A DNA stretch of 64,000 bases from Mycolicibacterium canariasense (GTDB taxonomy: Bacteria > Actinomycetota > Actinomycetes > Mycobacteriales > Mycobacteriaceae): positions 62,001-126,000 of the forward strand of contig NZ_LQOL01000081.1 of the NCBI RefSeq assembly GCF_002101555.1, written 5' to 3'. The stretch's first letter is position 1; the number at the start of each line of letters is the position of its first letter. Both the position numbers and the translations under genes were made by a program. The notes below the pieces were generated by a model. It made no database searches and was not told the origin of the DNA. It was given only the letters and a program-made list of their open reading frames with translations. Shown in pieces: positions 32,724-41,967 of the stretch.

Positions 32724-33217
32724 GGTAAGGCCTCCCCGACCAAGCCCTCCAGCGCAGCGCGCAGCGTGCGGTGCCGCCGCGCCCAGGCCTGACCCGAACG
32801 GTCATCGGTCAGCTTCAGGCCGATCCCGGTGCGCCCCCTGGGCACCCCGGTGAGTTCACCGAGCGCGCGATAGGACTGCCATTTCTCGGCCTCGGCGCCC
32901 TTGGCCTCGGGGAAGATCCGCACGATATCGGCGATATTGATGGTCTCGGTGCCTTGCCGCAGCGTGCGCGGGGTCAGCTCGACGGAGGTGTGGATGCGGG
33001 CGGCCTTGATCTGAATCGCCAGAAACCCGGTCACCAGCACCAGGAACACCGCGGGCACGGCCAGCTGCACGCCGGCGCCACCGGTCAGCTGGATGAGCGC
33101 CATCGCCACCGCCGCGACCGGCCCGACCAGCAGCCACCACCAGCTGGCGCCGGGCTCACGGAACAGCACGTCATCGGGTACGGGCAGGTCGGATGCGGGA
33201 CGGTCGGGTGCGGTCAC
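32720..33217 (-). CDS. DUF3093 membrane protein (Rv0513-like)
   Basis: A 165-residue protein with two N-terminal helices (WWWLLVGPVAAVAMALIQL and AVPAVFLVLVTGFLAIQI) and a C-terminal soluble domain containing FPEAKGAEAEKWQSYRALGELTGVPRGRTGIGL, the DUF3093 core. Function is unknown. GTG 33217 overlaps the upstream stop as GTGA. It belongs to the operon that follows hemB in this genus. Confidence 0.78.
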   Translation of the reverse strand: MTAPDRPASDLPVPDDVLFREPGASWWWLLVGPVAAVAMALIQLTGGAGVQLAVPAVFLVLVTGFLAIQIKAARIHTSVELTPRTLRQGTETINIADIVRIFPEAKGAEAEKWQSYRALGELTGVPRGRTGIGLKLTDDRSGQAWARRHRTLRAALEGLVGEALP

Positions 33218-33648
33218 ATCGCGTCCTCGAACCACGCCGCGGCCGCCGGCCGGGTGAACAGCGTCGCGCCGACCGCAACGGGTACCACCCCGATCAGCGC
33301 GAGCAGTTCGAGGTTGTAGGGCGCGAACAGCGCCAGCAGGAACACGACGAAAACCACACCGCCGGCCAGGGCGGCCAGGGCACGGCGGAACCGCTTGTCG
33401 CCGTTACGGGTGCGCCCGGCCAGGAAACTGAGGCCGAGGCCCGCGACGGCCAGCACGGCGCCGACGCCGCCGTGCATCAGCAGGATGCGGTGCGCCTGTC
33501 CCTCCCCCAGCGAATCCGGGAACGCGCTCGCCGGGGTGGTCAGGGCGGTGCTCACACCGAGCAGGCCACCGGCGAGCAGCAGCACGGCACCCACCATCGT
33601 CAGCCAGAACGCAACAGTGATGATCCGAGGACGCGGCGCTGTGGACAT
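33214..33648 (-). CDS. four-helix membrane protein, hypothetical
   Basis: A 144-residue protein with four predicted helices (FWLTMVGAVLLLAGGLLG, MHGGVGAVLAVAGLGLSFL, ALAALAGGVVFVVFLLAL, LLALIGVVPVAVGATLF). No recognised domain. It sits 12 bases downstream of another membrane gene and overlaps DUF3093, so it is co-transcribed downstream of hemB. Confidence 0.68.
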   Translation of the reverse strand: MSTAPRPRIITVAFWLTMVGAVLLLAGGLLGVSTALTTPASAFPDSLGEGQAHRILLMHGGVGAVLAVAGLGLSFLAGRTRNGDKRFRRALAALAGGVVFVVFLLALFAPYNLELLALIGVVPVAVGATLFTRPAAAAWFEDAM

Positions 33649-33660
33649 GGTCGAGCCAGC

Positions 33661-34080
33661 CTAGCGGGTGAGGTACTCGTGGCTGTCCCGGCGGTGCAGC
33701 AAGTACACCCCGGCCACGATCAGCACGGATCCGACGATCGAACACGCCGCGTAGCCCAGGGCGGCCACCGGCCCGCGCTCCATGGTGAACAGGCTGGTCA
33801 GCGAATACACCACCGCCGTCAGGCCGCCCGCGGTGAGCAGGGTGCGCGCCCACCGGTAACCGGCCCGCATCAGCACCGCGAAGGTGACCACCAACGCGGC
33901 GGCGATCACCAGGAACAGTCCCGTGAACGCGTAGGCGACCGCCGGCATCGTCTTCGGCGTCGGCGCCGTCACGGCATCGATGACATGGCCGATCACCATC
34001 AGCGGCAGCGCCGTCATCCAGAGCCAGAATCCGGTGTCGACATCCACCGGGCGGCCGGCGGGCTCGTCGGGTTCGGTCAC
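33661..34080 (-). CDS. four-helix membrane protein, hypothetical
   Basis: A 139-residue protein with four predicted helices and short polar ends (VDVDTGFWLWMTALP at the start, YLLHRRDSHEYLTR at the end). It resembles the preceding gene in layout, which suggests an old duplication. ATG 34080 overlaps the hemB stop by 4 bases, so expression is coupled to haem synthesis; its role there is unknown. Confidence 0.68.
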   Translation of the reverse strand: MTEPDEPAGRPVDVDTGFWLWMTALPLMVIGHVIDAVTAPTPKTMPAVAYAFTGLFLVIAAALVVTFAVLMRAGYRWARTLLTAGGLTAVVYSLTSLFTMERGPVAALGYAACSIVGSVLIVAGVYLLHRRDSHEYLTR

Positions 34081-35057
34081 GCCAGCCAGCCGGCGACGTC
34101 GGCCGCCCAGTAGGTGAGCACGATGTCCGCGCCGGCCCGCCGGATCCCGGTCAGCGATTCCAGGGCGGAGGCCTGCAGATCGATCCAGCCGTTGGCCGCG
34201 GCCGCGCAGATCATCGCGTACTCCCCGGAGATCTGATACGCCGCCACCGGCACCGGTGAGATGTCCGCGGCGGCCCGCACCACGTCCAGATAGCTCATCG
34301 CCGGCTTGACCATGATCATGTCCGCGCCCTCGTCGATATCGAGCTCGATCTCGTGCACGGCCTCGCGGGCGTTTCCGGGGTCCTGCTGATAGGTGCGGCG
34401 GTCACCGACCAGGCTGGAGGACACCGCCTCGCGGAACGGTCCGTAGAACGCGGAGGCGAACTTCGCCGCGTAGGCCAGGATGGCGACGTCGGTGTGCCCG
34501 GCCGCGTCCAGCCCGTCGCGGATCGCCGCGACCTGGCCGTCCATCATGCCGCTCGGTCCCACCACCTGGGCACCCGAATGCGCTTGGGCGACAGCGAGTT
34601 CCACGTAGCGATCATTGGTGGCGTCATTGTCCACCCGGCCGCGGGCGTCGACGATGCCGCAGTGCCCGTGCGCGGTGAACTCGTCCAGGCAGGTATCGGC
34701 CATCAGGACGGTGGCATCGCCGAGATCGGCGGCCAGGTCCCGCAACGCGACGTTCAGGACGCCGTCGGGGTCGACGCCGGCCGAGCCGGTCGCATCCTTG
34801 TCCTCGTCGCGAGGCACGCCGAACAGCATCAACCCACCCACCCCGGCGGCCACCGCATCGGCGGCGGCGCGGCGCAGCGAATCACGGGTGTGCTGGTACA
34901 CCCCGGGCATCGACGAGATCTCGCGCGGCTCCGATATCCCGTCGGCGACGAACATCGGCAACACCAGATGCCTTGGCTCCAAGGACGTCTGGGCCACCAG
35001 CCGGCGCATGGCCGGGGTGGAGCGCAGGCGGCGGGGACGGTGGCGCGGGAAAGCCAT
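34077..35057 (-). CDS. hemB: porphobilinogen synthase HemB
   Basis: A 326-residue delta-aminolevulinate dehydratase joining two 5-aminolevulinates. The two active-site lysines are in LAYAAKFASAFYGPFREA and MVKPAMSYLDV; ADTCLDEFTAHGHCGI is the metal loop, with two cysteines rather than the three of zinc-only enzymes. It directly follows the hemD stop without a gap, within a hemA-hemC-hemD-hemB operon. Confidence 0.95.
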   Translation of the reverse strand: MAFPRHRPRRLRSTPAMRRLVAQTSLEPRHLVLPMFVADGISEPREISSMPGVYQHTRDSLRRAAADAVAAGVGGLMLFGVPRDEDKDATGSAGVDPDGVLNVALRDLAADLGDATVLMADTCLDEFTAHGHCGIVDARGRVDNDATNDRYVELAVAQAHSGAQVVGPSGMMDGQVAAIRDGLDAAGHTDVAILAYAAKFASAFYGPFREAVSSSLVGDRRTYQQDPGNAREAVHEIELDIDEGADMIMVKPAMSYLDVVRAAADISPVPVAAYQISGEYAMICAAAANGWIDLQASALESLTGIRRAGADIVLTYWAADVAGWLA

Positions 35058-36725
35058 CTAGCGCCGGCGGCTCTTCTTGCGCGGCGGCGGCAGCGCACCC
35101 TCGGCGCGCAACCGGGCCGCGTGCTCGGCCAGCGCCTCCACCAACGGGCCGACGGCCGCGGTCTCGGGCTGCACGTCCACCCGCAGGCCGAATTCCGCCG
35201 CGGTCTCGGCGGTCTTGGGTCCGATGCAGGCGACAATGGTCCGGGCGTGCGGCTTACCGGCGATACCCACCAGGTTGCGCACCGTGGAGCTGGAGGTGAA
35301 GCAGACCGCGTCGAACCCGCCGGTCTTGATCATCTCGCGGGTGTGCGCCGGCGGCGGAGCGGCACGCACCGTCCGGTAGGCGGTCACGTCCTCGATCTCC
35401 CAGCCCCGCTCGCGCAGGCCCTCGGCCAGCGTCTCGGTGGCGATGTCGGCGCGCGGCAGCAGCACCCGGTTCACCGGGTCGAAGATGTCGTCGTACTCCG
35501 GGAATTCGTCGAGCAGGCCCAGCGAGGACTGCTCACCGGCGGGCACCAGTTCGGGGTTGATGCCGAACGCCCGCACCCGGTCCGCGGTGGCCTGGCCGAC
35601 GCAGGCGATCTTGACACCCGAGAAGGCCCGCGCGTCCAGACCGAACTCGTTGAACTTGTCCCACACCGCACGCACGGCGTTGGTGGAGGTGAAGACCACC
35701 CACTGGAACCGGCCGTCCACCAAACCCTTGACGGCCCTTTCCATCTGGGCCGGGCTGCGGGGTGGTTCGACGGCGATGGTGGGCACCTCGACCGGCAACG
35801 CACCGTGGCCGACCAGCTTCTCGCTCATCTCGCCGGCCTGGTCCTTGGTGCGCGGCACCAGCACGGTCCAGCCGTACAGCGCCCGGCTCTCCCACCAGTT
35901 CAGCTTGGCGCGGTTGGCGACGGTCTTGCCGATGGTGACCACCAGCGGGCCCGCCAGCGAGCCCGGAGTCCCGACGGTGATCTCGGCGGCCTGCTGAATT
36001 GCCTTGTCCCCCAAGCCCGCAAGCGTGGTCTCGACCGAATGCTGCTGGCAGGTGGTGCCGTGCGCGGTGACCACCGCGGGCGTGCTGTCGGCCAGGCCGT
36101 ACTCGATGAGCGTGCGCGCGGCGTCGGGCAGATGCGAGGCCGTGGCGTGCAGGATCAGCGGACCCGGCGCGGCGGCCAGCGCCGCCCAGTCCACGTCACC
36201 ACGCACGTCGGCGACGGTGTGCGACGACCCCAGCGGCAGCCCCGCGTAGGTCGGCACCGCGGTGGTGTCCGGCAGTCCGGGCACGATCTCGAAATTCAGG
36301 TGGGTGCGGGCCAGCGTGTTCACCTCGGTGATCACCGAGTCGACCGACAGCGGGTCGCCGGCCACCAGCCGGACCACGTCGACACCGTGCCGGGCCTCGT
36401 TGGCCAGGGTCTTGGCGACCTCGGCGGCGTCGCCCAGCGCCGGCCGCACATCGGGGCCACCCGGGATGACCGGGGCCGCCGCGTCGGCGGCACCGTCGGC
36501 CGGGGTAGCCTCCTCGGGCTGCGGTCCGGACGGCGGCGGCAGCTCGGAGCCGACCAGCGCCAGCACCGCGTCGGGTACGTCCGGATCGGTGAACACCAGG
36601 GCGGCGTTGGCCAGCACCGCGCGCGCCCGGCTGGTCAGCAGCCCGGGGTCACCTGGGCCGGACCCCACAAACGTGATGCGGCCCGGCTTGGTCTTGCGGC
36701 CTCGGGTCCCTGCGTGCCCAGTCAT
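35058..36725 (-). CDS. hemD: fused uroporphyrinogen-III methyltransferase/synthase HemD
   Basis: A 555-residue two-domain protein. The N-terminal half is a SUMT-like tetrapyrrole methylase (FVGSGPGDPGLLTSRA near residue 20, VVRLVAGDPLSVDSV later) whose motifs are looser than in CobA/CysG. The C-terminal half (from about 265) is uroporphyrinogen-III synthase (VPRTKDQAGEM, VFTSTNAVRAVWDKF, CFTSSSTVRNLVG). The fusion is typical of actinobacteria. It overlaps hemC as ATGA. Confidence 0.92.
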   Translation of the reverse strand: MTGHAGTRGRKTKPGRITFVGSGPGDPGLLTSRARAVLANAALVFTDPDVPDAVLALVGSELPPPSGPQPEEATPADGAADAAAPVIPGGPDVRPALGDAAEVAKTLANEARHGVDVVRLVAGDPLSVDSVITEVNTLARTHLNFEIVPGLPDTTAVPTYAGLPLGSSHTVADVRGDVDWAALAAAPGPLILHATASHLPDAARTLIEYGLADSTPAVVTAHGTTCQQHSVETTLAGLGDKAIQQAAEITVGTPGSLAGPLVVTIGKTVANRAKLNWWESRALYGWTVLVPRTKDQAGEMSEKLVGHGALPVEVPTIAVEPPRSPAQMERAVKGLVDGRFQWVVFTSTNAVRAVWDKFNEFGLDARAFSGVKIACVGQATADRVRAFGINPELVPAGEQSSLGLLDEFPEYDDIFDPVNRVLLPRADIATETLAEGLRERGWEIEDVTAYRTVRAAPPPAHTREMIKTGGFDAVCFTSSSTVRNLVGIAGKPHARTIVACIGPKTAETAAEFGLRVDVQPETAAVGPLVEALAEHAARLRAEGALPPPRKKSRRR

Positions 36726-37657
36726 CTGTCACTCCGCTCCATTGCCAACACGTCTCGTGCACCCAGCTCGAACAGCTCCGCGGCCACCGAGAGACCCAGC
36801 TCCCGGGCCCGCTCGGGCGAACCGACACCGGACGCACGGATCACGTCGGATCCGTCCAGCGCCGCCACGCAACCGCGCAGCGACAGCTCCTCGAAGACCC
36901 GGCCCTCCTCGTCGATGGATTCGACCACTTCCGCGATCGCACCCACCGGCGCGGAACACCCCGCCTCCAGTTCGGCGAGCAGGGCTCGTTCGGCGGTGAC
37001 CGCTGCGCGGGTGTCGGGGTCGTCCAACTCCGCCAGCACCGCGGCAAGGTCTGTGTCGCGTGCGCGGCACTCCACCGCGAGCGCGCCCTGAGCCGGTGCC
37101 GGCAACATCTGCACCGGTTCCAGGGACTCGGAGACATCACCGAGCCGTCCGATGCGGGCAAGACCCGCCCGGGCGACGACGATGCCGTCGAGATCACCGC
37201 TACTTACCCTGTTCAACCTGGTGTCTAGGTTGCCTCGTAGGGGGCGGATTTCCAAACCGAGACCCAGTGCTCTAAGCTGTGCGGCCCGCCGCGGGCTGGA
37301 CGTGCCGATCACCGAGCCCGGCGGCAACTCCCCCAGCACCATTCCGTCGCGCGCCACCAGGGCGTCGCGCGGATCCTCGCGCGGTGGGATCGCGGCGATC
37401 ACGAAGCGCTCGTCCGGAGCCGTCGGCAAATCCTTGTACGAGTGCACCGCCATGTCCACCCGCCCGTCGTCGACGGCTTCGCGCAGCGCGGCGGTGAACA
37501 CGCCCACCCCGATCTCGGCGATGGGTCCCTGATTGCGGTCACCTTCGGTGCTGATGATGACCAGTTCTGCGGGGTGCCCCGACGCGATCAGGGCGTCGCG
37601 GACACCGCCCGCCTGAGTGGTCGCCAACAGGCTGCCACGGGTGCCGATACGGATCAC
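36722..37657 (-). CDS. hemC: porphobilinogen deaminase HemC
   Basis: A 311-residue hydroxymethylbilane synthase that polymerises four porphobilinogens. IGTRGSLLATTQ is the N-terminal signature, MAVHSYKDLPT holds active-site residues, and the dipyrromethane cofactor attaches to the Cys in LEAGCSAPVG. GTG 37657 overlaps the hemA stop as GTGA, so all four hem genes are coupled. Confidence 0.95.
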   Translation of the reverse strand: MIRIGTRGSLLATTQAGGVRDALIASGHPAELVIISTEGDRNQGPIAEIGVGVFTAALREAVDDGRVDMAVHSYKDLPTAPDERFVIAAIPPREDPRDALVARDGMVLGELPPGSVIGTSSPRRAAQLRALGLGLEIRPLRGNLDTRLNRVSSGDLDGIVVARAGLARIGRLGDVSESLEPVQMLPAPAQGALAVECRARDTDLAAVLAELDDPDTRAAVTAERALLAELEAGCSAPVGAIAEVVESIDEEGRVFEELSLRGCVAALDGSDVIRASGVGSPERARELGLSVAAELFELGARDVLAMERSDR

Positions 37658-38997
37658 TCGGGCGTGTCGTTTTCGGTTGCGATCAGCGGCAATTCGCCAC
37701 CCGACACCGCGTCGACGGCCTGCGGGTCGAGCTCGAACAGTTCGCGCAGGGCTTCGGCATAGCTGTCGCCGCCGGGTGCGCCGGCCAGTTGTTTGACCCG
37801 CACCGTCGGGGCGTGCAGCAGCTTGTCGACGACGCGGCGGACGGTGCGCGCGACCTCGTCGCGGTGCGCCGCGTCCAGCCCGGGCAGCCGATTGTCCAGT
37901 CGCAGCAATTCGGCCTCGACGACGTCGGCGGCGCGCTGCCGCAGGGCCGTCACGGTCGGGGTGACCTCGGCCACCCGCTGGCTGGCCAGGTACTGGGCAA
38001 CCTCGTGGGCGACGATCGCGCGGGCCGCCTCGGCGTCGGAGGCGGCGCCCTTGGCGGCCGGCTCCCGCTGGATGCGATCCATGTCGATGACGTACACGCC
38101 GGGCAGGCCGGCGACCGCCAGGTCGACATCGCGGGGCATCCCCAGGTCACAGATCGCCAGCGGCCGCGCCCCGGAGCGGGCGGCCAGCGCGTGGTGCACG
38201 TCGGCCAGCGAGACCACCGGGCGCACCGCGCCCGTGCTGCTCATCACGATGTCGGCGTCGACCAACACCGAGGAGATGTCGTCGAGCACATGGGCGTGCG
38301 CCGAAACCCCGAGTTCGGCGATGTTGGCGGCCAGCCGTCGGGCCCTGGGCAGCGACCGGTTGACCACCTCCACGCGCTGCACCCCGGCGCGCACCAGATG
38401 TTTGGCGGCCAGGGCGCCCATCGAGCCGGCACCGATCACGACGGCCGTGCGACCGGCCAGCGAGCCCAGCCGCTTCTCGGCCATCTCCAGCGACACCGAG
38501 ACCACCGACGCGCCCGCGCTGTCGATGCCGGTTTCGGAGTGCACCCGCTTACCGACCGACAGGGCGCGCTGGGACAGTTCGTGCAGGGTGCGGCCGACGG
38601 TGTGGTTGGCCTCGGCGGCGGCGTAGGCCCGGCGCACCTGGCCCAGCACCTGCTGTTCTCCGAGCACCAGCGAGTCCAGGCCGCTGGTCACGGCGAACAG
38701 GTGCTCGACGGCCGCCTCGGCGTAGCGCACGTAGGCGTACTTGGTGAGGTCCTGCAGGCCCATCCCGGAATGCTCGGAGAGCACCTGGCCGATCACCGAC
38801 AGGCCGCCGTGGAACGCCTCGACCACCGCGTAGACCTCGACCCGGTTACACGTCGACAGCACCATGGCCTCGGTGACCAGCGAGGACTGCAGCACCTGGT
38901 CGATGATCTTGGCCTGGTCGGACTCGTCGGTGCTCAGCTGTTCGAGCACGGAGACCGGCGCACTGCGGTGCGATACCCCGAATAGCAGGACGCTCAC
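37654..38997 (-). CDS. hemA: glutamyl-tRNA reductase HemA
   Basis: A 447-residue NADPH-dependent enzyme, the first step of the C5 pathway. The nucleophile is Cys50 in LSTCNRVEVY; GAGSMGALAAKHLVRAG binds NADPH, and the C-terminal dimerisation helices end before the acidic tail. It starts with GTG 38997 and leads the hemACDB operon. The leader contains an 18-bp direct repeat. hemL, the next pathway enzyme, is 17 kb away. Confidence 0.95.
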   Translation of the reverse strand: MSVLLFGVSHRSAPVSVLEQLSTDESDQAKIIDQVLQSSLVTEAMVLSTCNRVEVYAVVEAFHGGLSVIGQVLSEHSGMGLQDLTKYAYVRYAEAAVEHLFAVTSGLDSLVLGEQQVLGQVRRAYAAAEANHTVGRTLHELSQRALSVGKRVHSETGIDSAGASVVSVSLEMAEKRLGSLAGRTAVVIGAGSMGALAAKHLVRAGVQRVEVVNRSLPRARRLAANIAELGVSAHAHVLDDISSVLVDADIVMSSTGAVRPVVSLADVHHALAARSGARPLAICDLGMPRDVDLAVAGLPGVYVIDMDRIQREPAAKGAASDAEAARAIVAHEVAQYLASQRVAEVTPTVTALRQRAADVVEAELLRLDNRLPGLDAAHRDEVARTVRRVVDKLLHAPTVRVKQLAGAPGGDSYAEALRELFELDPQAVDAVSGGELPLIATENDTPE

Positions 38998-39023
38998 GGC
39001 ATCATCACCTGGTCTTCTTCTCC

Positions 39024-39074
39024 CCGTCGCTTCGCTCGCCCAGGACGGTTTTCATGCCGTCGCCTCGCTCGCCC
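39024..39074. repeat. 18-bp direct repeat in the hemA leader
   Basis: Copies at 39024-39041 and 39057-39074 differ at one base, with a 15-base spacer. On the hemA strand each reads GGGCGAGCGA followed by RGCGACGG. They lie 27-77 bases upstream of the hemA GTG. Their role is unknown; they could be part of the 5' leader. Confidence 0.6.
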
Positions 39075-39143
39075 GGTCGGGCTCCAAAGTAGCCGTTTAC
39101 CAGCCGTGCTACCAAATTTGCTGTACCGGTTCAGCGTGGCTTC

Positions 39144-39162
39144 GGGGCCGGTTCACGGCCCC
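39144..39162 (-). terminator. GC hairpin at the end of the glutaredoxin-like gene
   Basis: GGGGCCG (39144-39150) and CGGCCCC (39156-39162) form a 7-bp perfect stem with the 5-base loop GTTCA, which contains the stop codon of the gene ending at 39153. There is no U-tract after it, as in many mycobacterial terminators. It would separate this transcript from hemA downstream. Confidence 0.4.
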
Positions 39163-39410
39163 GCGATATCGGCGCGCAGGCGCTGTTCGTCGACCTCCCA
39201 GTAGCTGTGCTCGGCGCCGTCGAGCAGCACCACCGGCACCCGGTCGCCGAACTCGGCCCGCAGCTGAGGGTCCCCGGCCGCGGCCGCCTCGTCCACGTCG
39301 GTGCTACGCAGGGCGAAGCCGAGTTCGTCGGCCAGCGCCGCGAGCGTCCGCGCCGCGCGTTCGCAGATACTGCACCCCGCGCGGGTCAGCAACACCACCT
39401 CATGGTCCAC
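39153..39410 (-). CDS. glutaredoxin-like protein (Rv0508-like)
   Basis: An 85-residue thioredoxin-fold protein with the redox motif CSIC (LLTRAGCSICERA) near residue 12 and VPVVLLDG as cis-proline strand. It is close to the short glutaredoxin-like proteins (DUF836) of actinobacteria. Partners are unknown; mycothiol is the likely reductant. GTG 39410 is divergent from serB1 across 36 bases. Confidence 0.8.
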   Translation of the reverse strand: MDHEVVLLTRAGCSICERAARTLAALADELGFALRSTDVDEAAAAGDPQLRAEFGDRVPVVLLDGAEHSYWEVDEQRLRADIAGP

Positions 39411-39446
39411 ACCACCAGTATCGGGGGTGCCGTGACTTAGGGTTGT

Positions 39447-40316
39447 GTGGTGTCCGAGTCCGGTACCGCCGATATCGACGGGGTCGAAAGCGATCTGATC
39501 GCTGGCGAGGCCAGCGCGGAAGCGGCCACCACGCCGCCCCCACCGCCGCCGCCGGATTTGACCGCGGCCGCGTTCTTCGACGTCGACAACACCCTGGTGC
39601 ACGGTTCGTCGCTGGTGCACTTCGCGCGCGGGCTGGCCGCCCGCAAGTACTTCACCTACCGGGACATCCTCGGAATCGTCTACGCGCAGGCCAAGTTTCA
39701 GTTCACCGGCAAGGAGAACAGCGACGACGTCGCGGCCGGGCGGCGCAAGGCACTGGCCTTCATCGAGGGCCGCTCCACCGCCGAGCTGGCGGAGCTGGGC
39801 GAACAGATCTACGACGAGATCATCGCCGACAAGATCTGGCCGGGCACCCGGGCGCTGGCCCAGATGCACCTGGACGCCGGCCAGCAGGTGTGGCTGGTCA
39901 CCGCCACCCCGTACGAGCTGGCGGCGACCATCGCCGACCGGCTGGGCCTGACCGGTGCGCTGGGCACCGTCGCCGAATCGGTCGACGGGGTGTTCACCGG
40001 CCGGCTGGTGGGTGACATCCTGCACGGCAGCGGTAAGGCGCATGCGGTCCGCGCGCTGGCCATCCGGGAGGGTCTCAACCTGCGCCGCTGCACGGCGTAC
40101 TCGGACAGTTTCAACGACGTGCCGATGCTGTCGCTGGTGGGCACCGCGGTGGCGATCAACCCCGATGCCGCGCTGCGCGACGTTGCCCGGGAGCGCGGCT
40201 GGGAGATCCGTGACTTCCGCACCGCGCGCAAGGCGGCCCGCATCGGGGTGCCATCCGCGCTGGCCCTGGGTGCGGTCGGCGGGGCGCTGGCAGCGGTTGC
40301 GTCCCGTCGCCGCTGA
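39447..40316 (+). CDS. HAD-superfamily phosphatase (SerB1-like)
   Basis: A 289-residue HAD hydrolase of subfamily IB. The motifs are FFDVDNTLVHG (nucleophile Asp), VTATPYEL (motif II), a Lys in GSGKAHAV, and YSDSFNDVPML (motif IV). The N-terminus is an acidic, proline-run extension (PPPPPPPD) and the C-terminus a hydrophobic helix. M. tuberculosis Rv0505c is called SerB1, but this type may act on phospholipid-derived or other phosphates. GTG 39447 or 39450 is the start. Confidence 0.85.
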   Translation: MVSESGTADIDGVESDLIAGEASAEAATTPPPPPPPDLTAAAFFDVDNTLVHGSSLVHFARGLAARKYFTYRDILGIVYAQAKFQFTGKENSDDVAAGRRKALAFIEGRSTAELAELGEQIYDEIIADKIWPGTRALAQMHLDAGQQVWLVTATPYELAATIADRLGLTGALGTVAESVDGVFTGRLVGDILHGSGKAHAVRALAIREGLNLRRCTAYSDSFNDVPMLSLVGTAVAINPDAALRDVARERGWEIRDFRTARKAARIGVPSALALGAVGGALAAVASRRR

Positions 40317-40330
40317 TAGGCTCTCCCGCC

Positions 40331-40858
40331 ATGGGCCTTGCGGACGACATCATCGGAACCCACTACCGCTACCCCGACTATTTCGAGGTGGGCCGGGAGA
40401 AGGTCCGCGAGTTCGCCACCGCCGTCAAGGACTTCCACCCCGCGCATCACTCCGAAGCGGGCGCCGCCGAGACCGGCCATGACACCGTCGTCGCGTCGCT
40501 GACCTTCCTGGCGGTGGCCGGGCGGCGCGTGCAGCTCGACCTGTTCGAGAACTTCGACGTGCCGATCAACCTGGAGCGGGTGTTGCACCGCGACCAGAAG
40601 CTGATCTTCCACCGGCCGATCAAGGTCGGCGACAAGCTGTGGTTCGACTCCTACCTGGATTCGGTGATCGAATCCCACGGCACGGTGATCTGCGAGGTCC
40701 GGGCCGAGGTGACCGACGATGCCGGCGCTCCGGTGGCCACCAGCATCGTGACCATGCTGGGCGAGGCCCAGATCGACGAGGCCAACGAGGTCAGCGCCCA
40801 GATCGCCGCCGCCCGCGACGCCGCGATCGCGAAGATGGTCGCAAGCCAGAAGTCCTAG
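40331..40858 (+). CDS. MaoC-like hydratase, HadA family (Rv0504c-like)
   Basis: A 175-residue N-terminal-MaoC (FAS1-type dehydratase) protein similar to HadA/HadC and to Rv0504c (UPF0336). GTHYRYPDYFEVGREKVREFA starts the domain, LHRDQKLIFHRPIKVGDKLWF follows. HadA-type proteins pair with HadB in the FAS-II dehydratase for mycolic acids; a partner is not in the window. It overlaps the converging acyltransferase by 4 bases. The cyclopropane synthase cmaA2 found here in M. tuberculosis is absent. Confidence 0.85.
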   Translation: MGLADDIIGTHYRYPDYFEVGREKVREFATAVKDFHPAHHSEAGAAETGHDTVVASLTFLAVAGRRVQLDLFENFDVPINLERVLHRDQKLIFHRPIKVGDKLWFDSYLDSVIESHGTVICEVRAEVTDDAGAPVATSIVTMLGEAQIDEANEVSAQIAAARDAAIAKMVASQKS

Positions 40859-41919
40859 CCCAGGAAGGTGTTCCGCCTGGCCGCCAGCAGCTGATACAGG
40901 GTGTGCTGGATGGTCTCGCGGACGTGGTCGGTCAGTTCGAAGGTCACCATCGGATCCTCGGCCGCCGACTCGTCGTAGTCCGCGGTGGGGATGGGCTCAC
41001 CGAACTGGATGTGCCACTTCGACGGCAGCGGCACCACGCCGAGCGGGCCGGCCAGCGGGAACAGTGGCGTGACGGGGAAGTACGGCAGCCCGAACAGCCG
41101 GGCGAGCAACTTGATATCGCCGATCTTGGGGTAGATCTCCTCGGAGCCGACGATGGAGCACGGCACGATGGGCACCTGGGCCCGCAGCGCCGCCGAGACG
41201 AACCCGCCGCGACCGAAGCGCTGCAGTTTGTAGCGGTCCTTGAACGGCTTGCCCAGGCCCTTGAAACCCTCGGGGAACACCGCCGTCAGCTCACCGGCGG
41301 CCAGCAGCCGGTGCGCGTCGGAGGTGCACGCGACGGTGTGGCCGGCCTTGCGCGCGGCCTGACCCACCACCGGCAGGTCGAACACCAGGTCGGCCGCGAG
41401 CAGTCGCAGATCCCGGTGCAGCGGATGGTGATCGTGCACGGCGACCGAGGCCATCAGCCCGTCGAAGGGCAGCACGCCGGCGTGGTTGGCCACGATCAGG
41501 GCGGCGCCGTCGCGCGGAAGGTTTTCGATCCCGCTGACTTCAACCCGGAACCATGACGTGAAAAGCACTCGCAGCATTGGCATTACGACCGCGTTGGTCA
41601 GGTGCGGGTCGAAGCCGAACTCGTCGACGGTGTAGTCACCGGTCATCCGCTTGACGGCGAAATCGGCGATCGCGGTGATGACCCTGGACAGTTCGTTGGG
41701 AGTGTCCTGTTCGTCTGCCGTGCCGGCGCCGCGGTGCTGGTCGATCTCGCGCACCACCGCGGCGATCTGCTCGGCGGAGGCACGGGTCCCCGGATCGGTC
41801 AGCAGTGAGGGATGCCGGCGCACGCTGTCCGCACGCTGCGCGGCGCGGCGCTGCGCGGCCGCCGACCGACCCGAATTCGAGTGCAGCGGAATCACTTTGG
41901 CCTTTGATTCACCCGCCAC
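40855..41919 (-). CDS. 1-acyl-glycerol-phosphate acyltransferase-like protein (Rv0502-like)
   Basis: A 354-residue PlsC-family acyltransferase with the catalytic motif NHAGVLPFD (near residue 150) and VFPEGFKGLGKPF, FGRGGFVSAALRA and VPCSIVGSEE downstream. The first 110 residues are basic and low-complexity. It probably acylates a lipid at the membrane face. It follows the epimerase gene by 48 bases. Confidence 0.85.
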   Translation of the reverse strand: MAGESKAKVIPLHSNSGRSAAAQRRAAQRADSVRRHPSLLTDPGTRASAEQIAAVVREIDQHRGAGTADEQDTPNELSRVITAIADFAVKRMTGDYTVDEFGFDPHLTNAVVMPMLRVLFTSWFRVEVSGIENLPRDGAALIVANHAGVLPFDGLMASVAVHDHHPLHRDLRLLAADLVFDLPVVGQAARKAGHTVACTSDAHRLLAAGELTAVFPEGFKGLGKPFKDRYKLQRFGRGGFVSAALRAQVPIVPCSIVGSEEIYPKIGDIKLLARLFGLPYFPVTPLFPLAGPLGVVPLPSKWHIQFGEPIPTADYDESAAEDPMVTFELTDHVRETIQHTLYQLLAARRNTFLG

Positions 41920-41967
41920 GTAGCCACCTTCTCCCCGCCCCGTTGGAGTGTCCGACCCGACTTGTCG

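Noticed and set aside
34353..37091. A 912-codon open frame on the plus strand across hemB-hemD-hemC
   Set aside because: It is antisense to three certain genes, its product is Arg/Gly/Gln/His-rich without any domain, and such long antisense frames are expected in 70% GC DNA.
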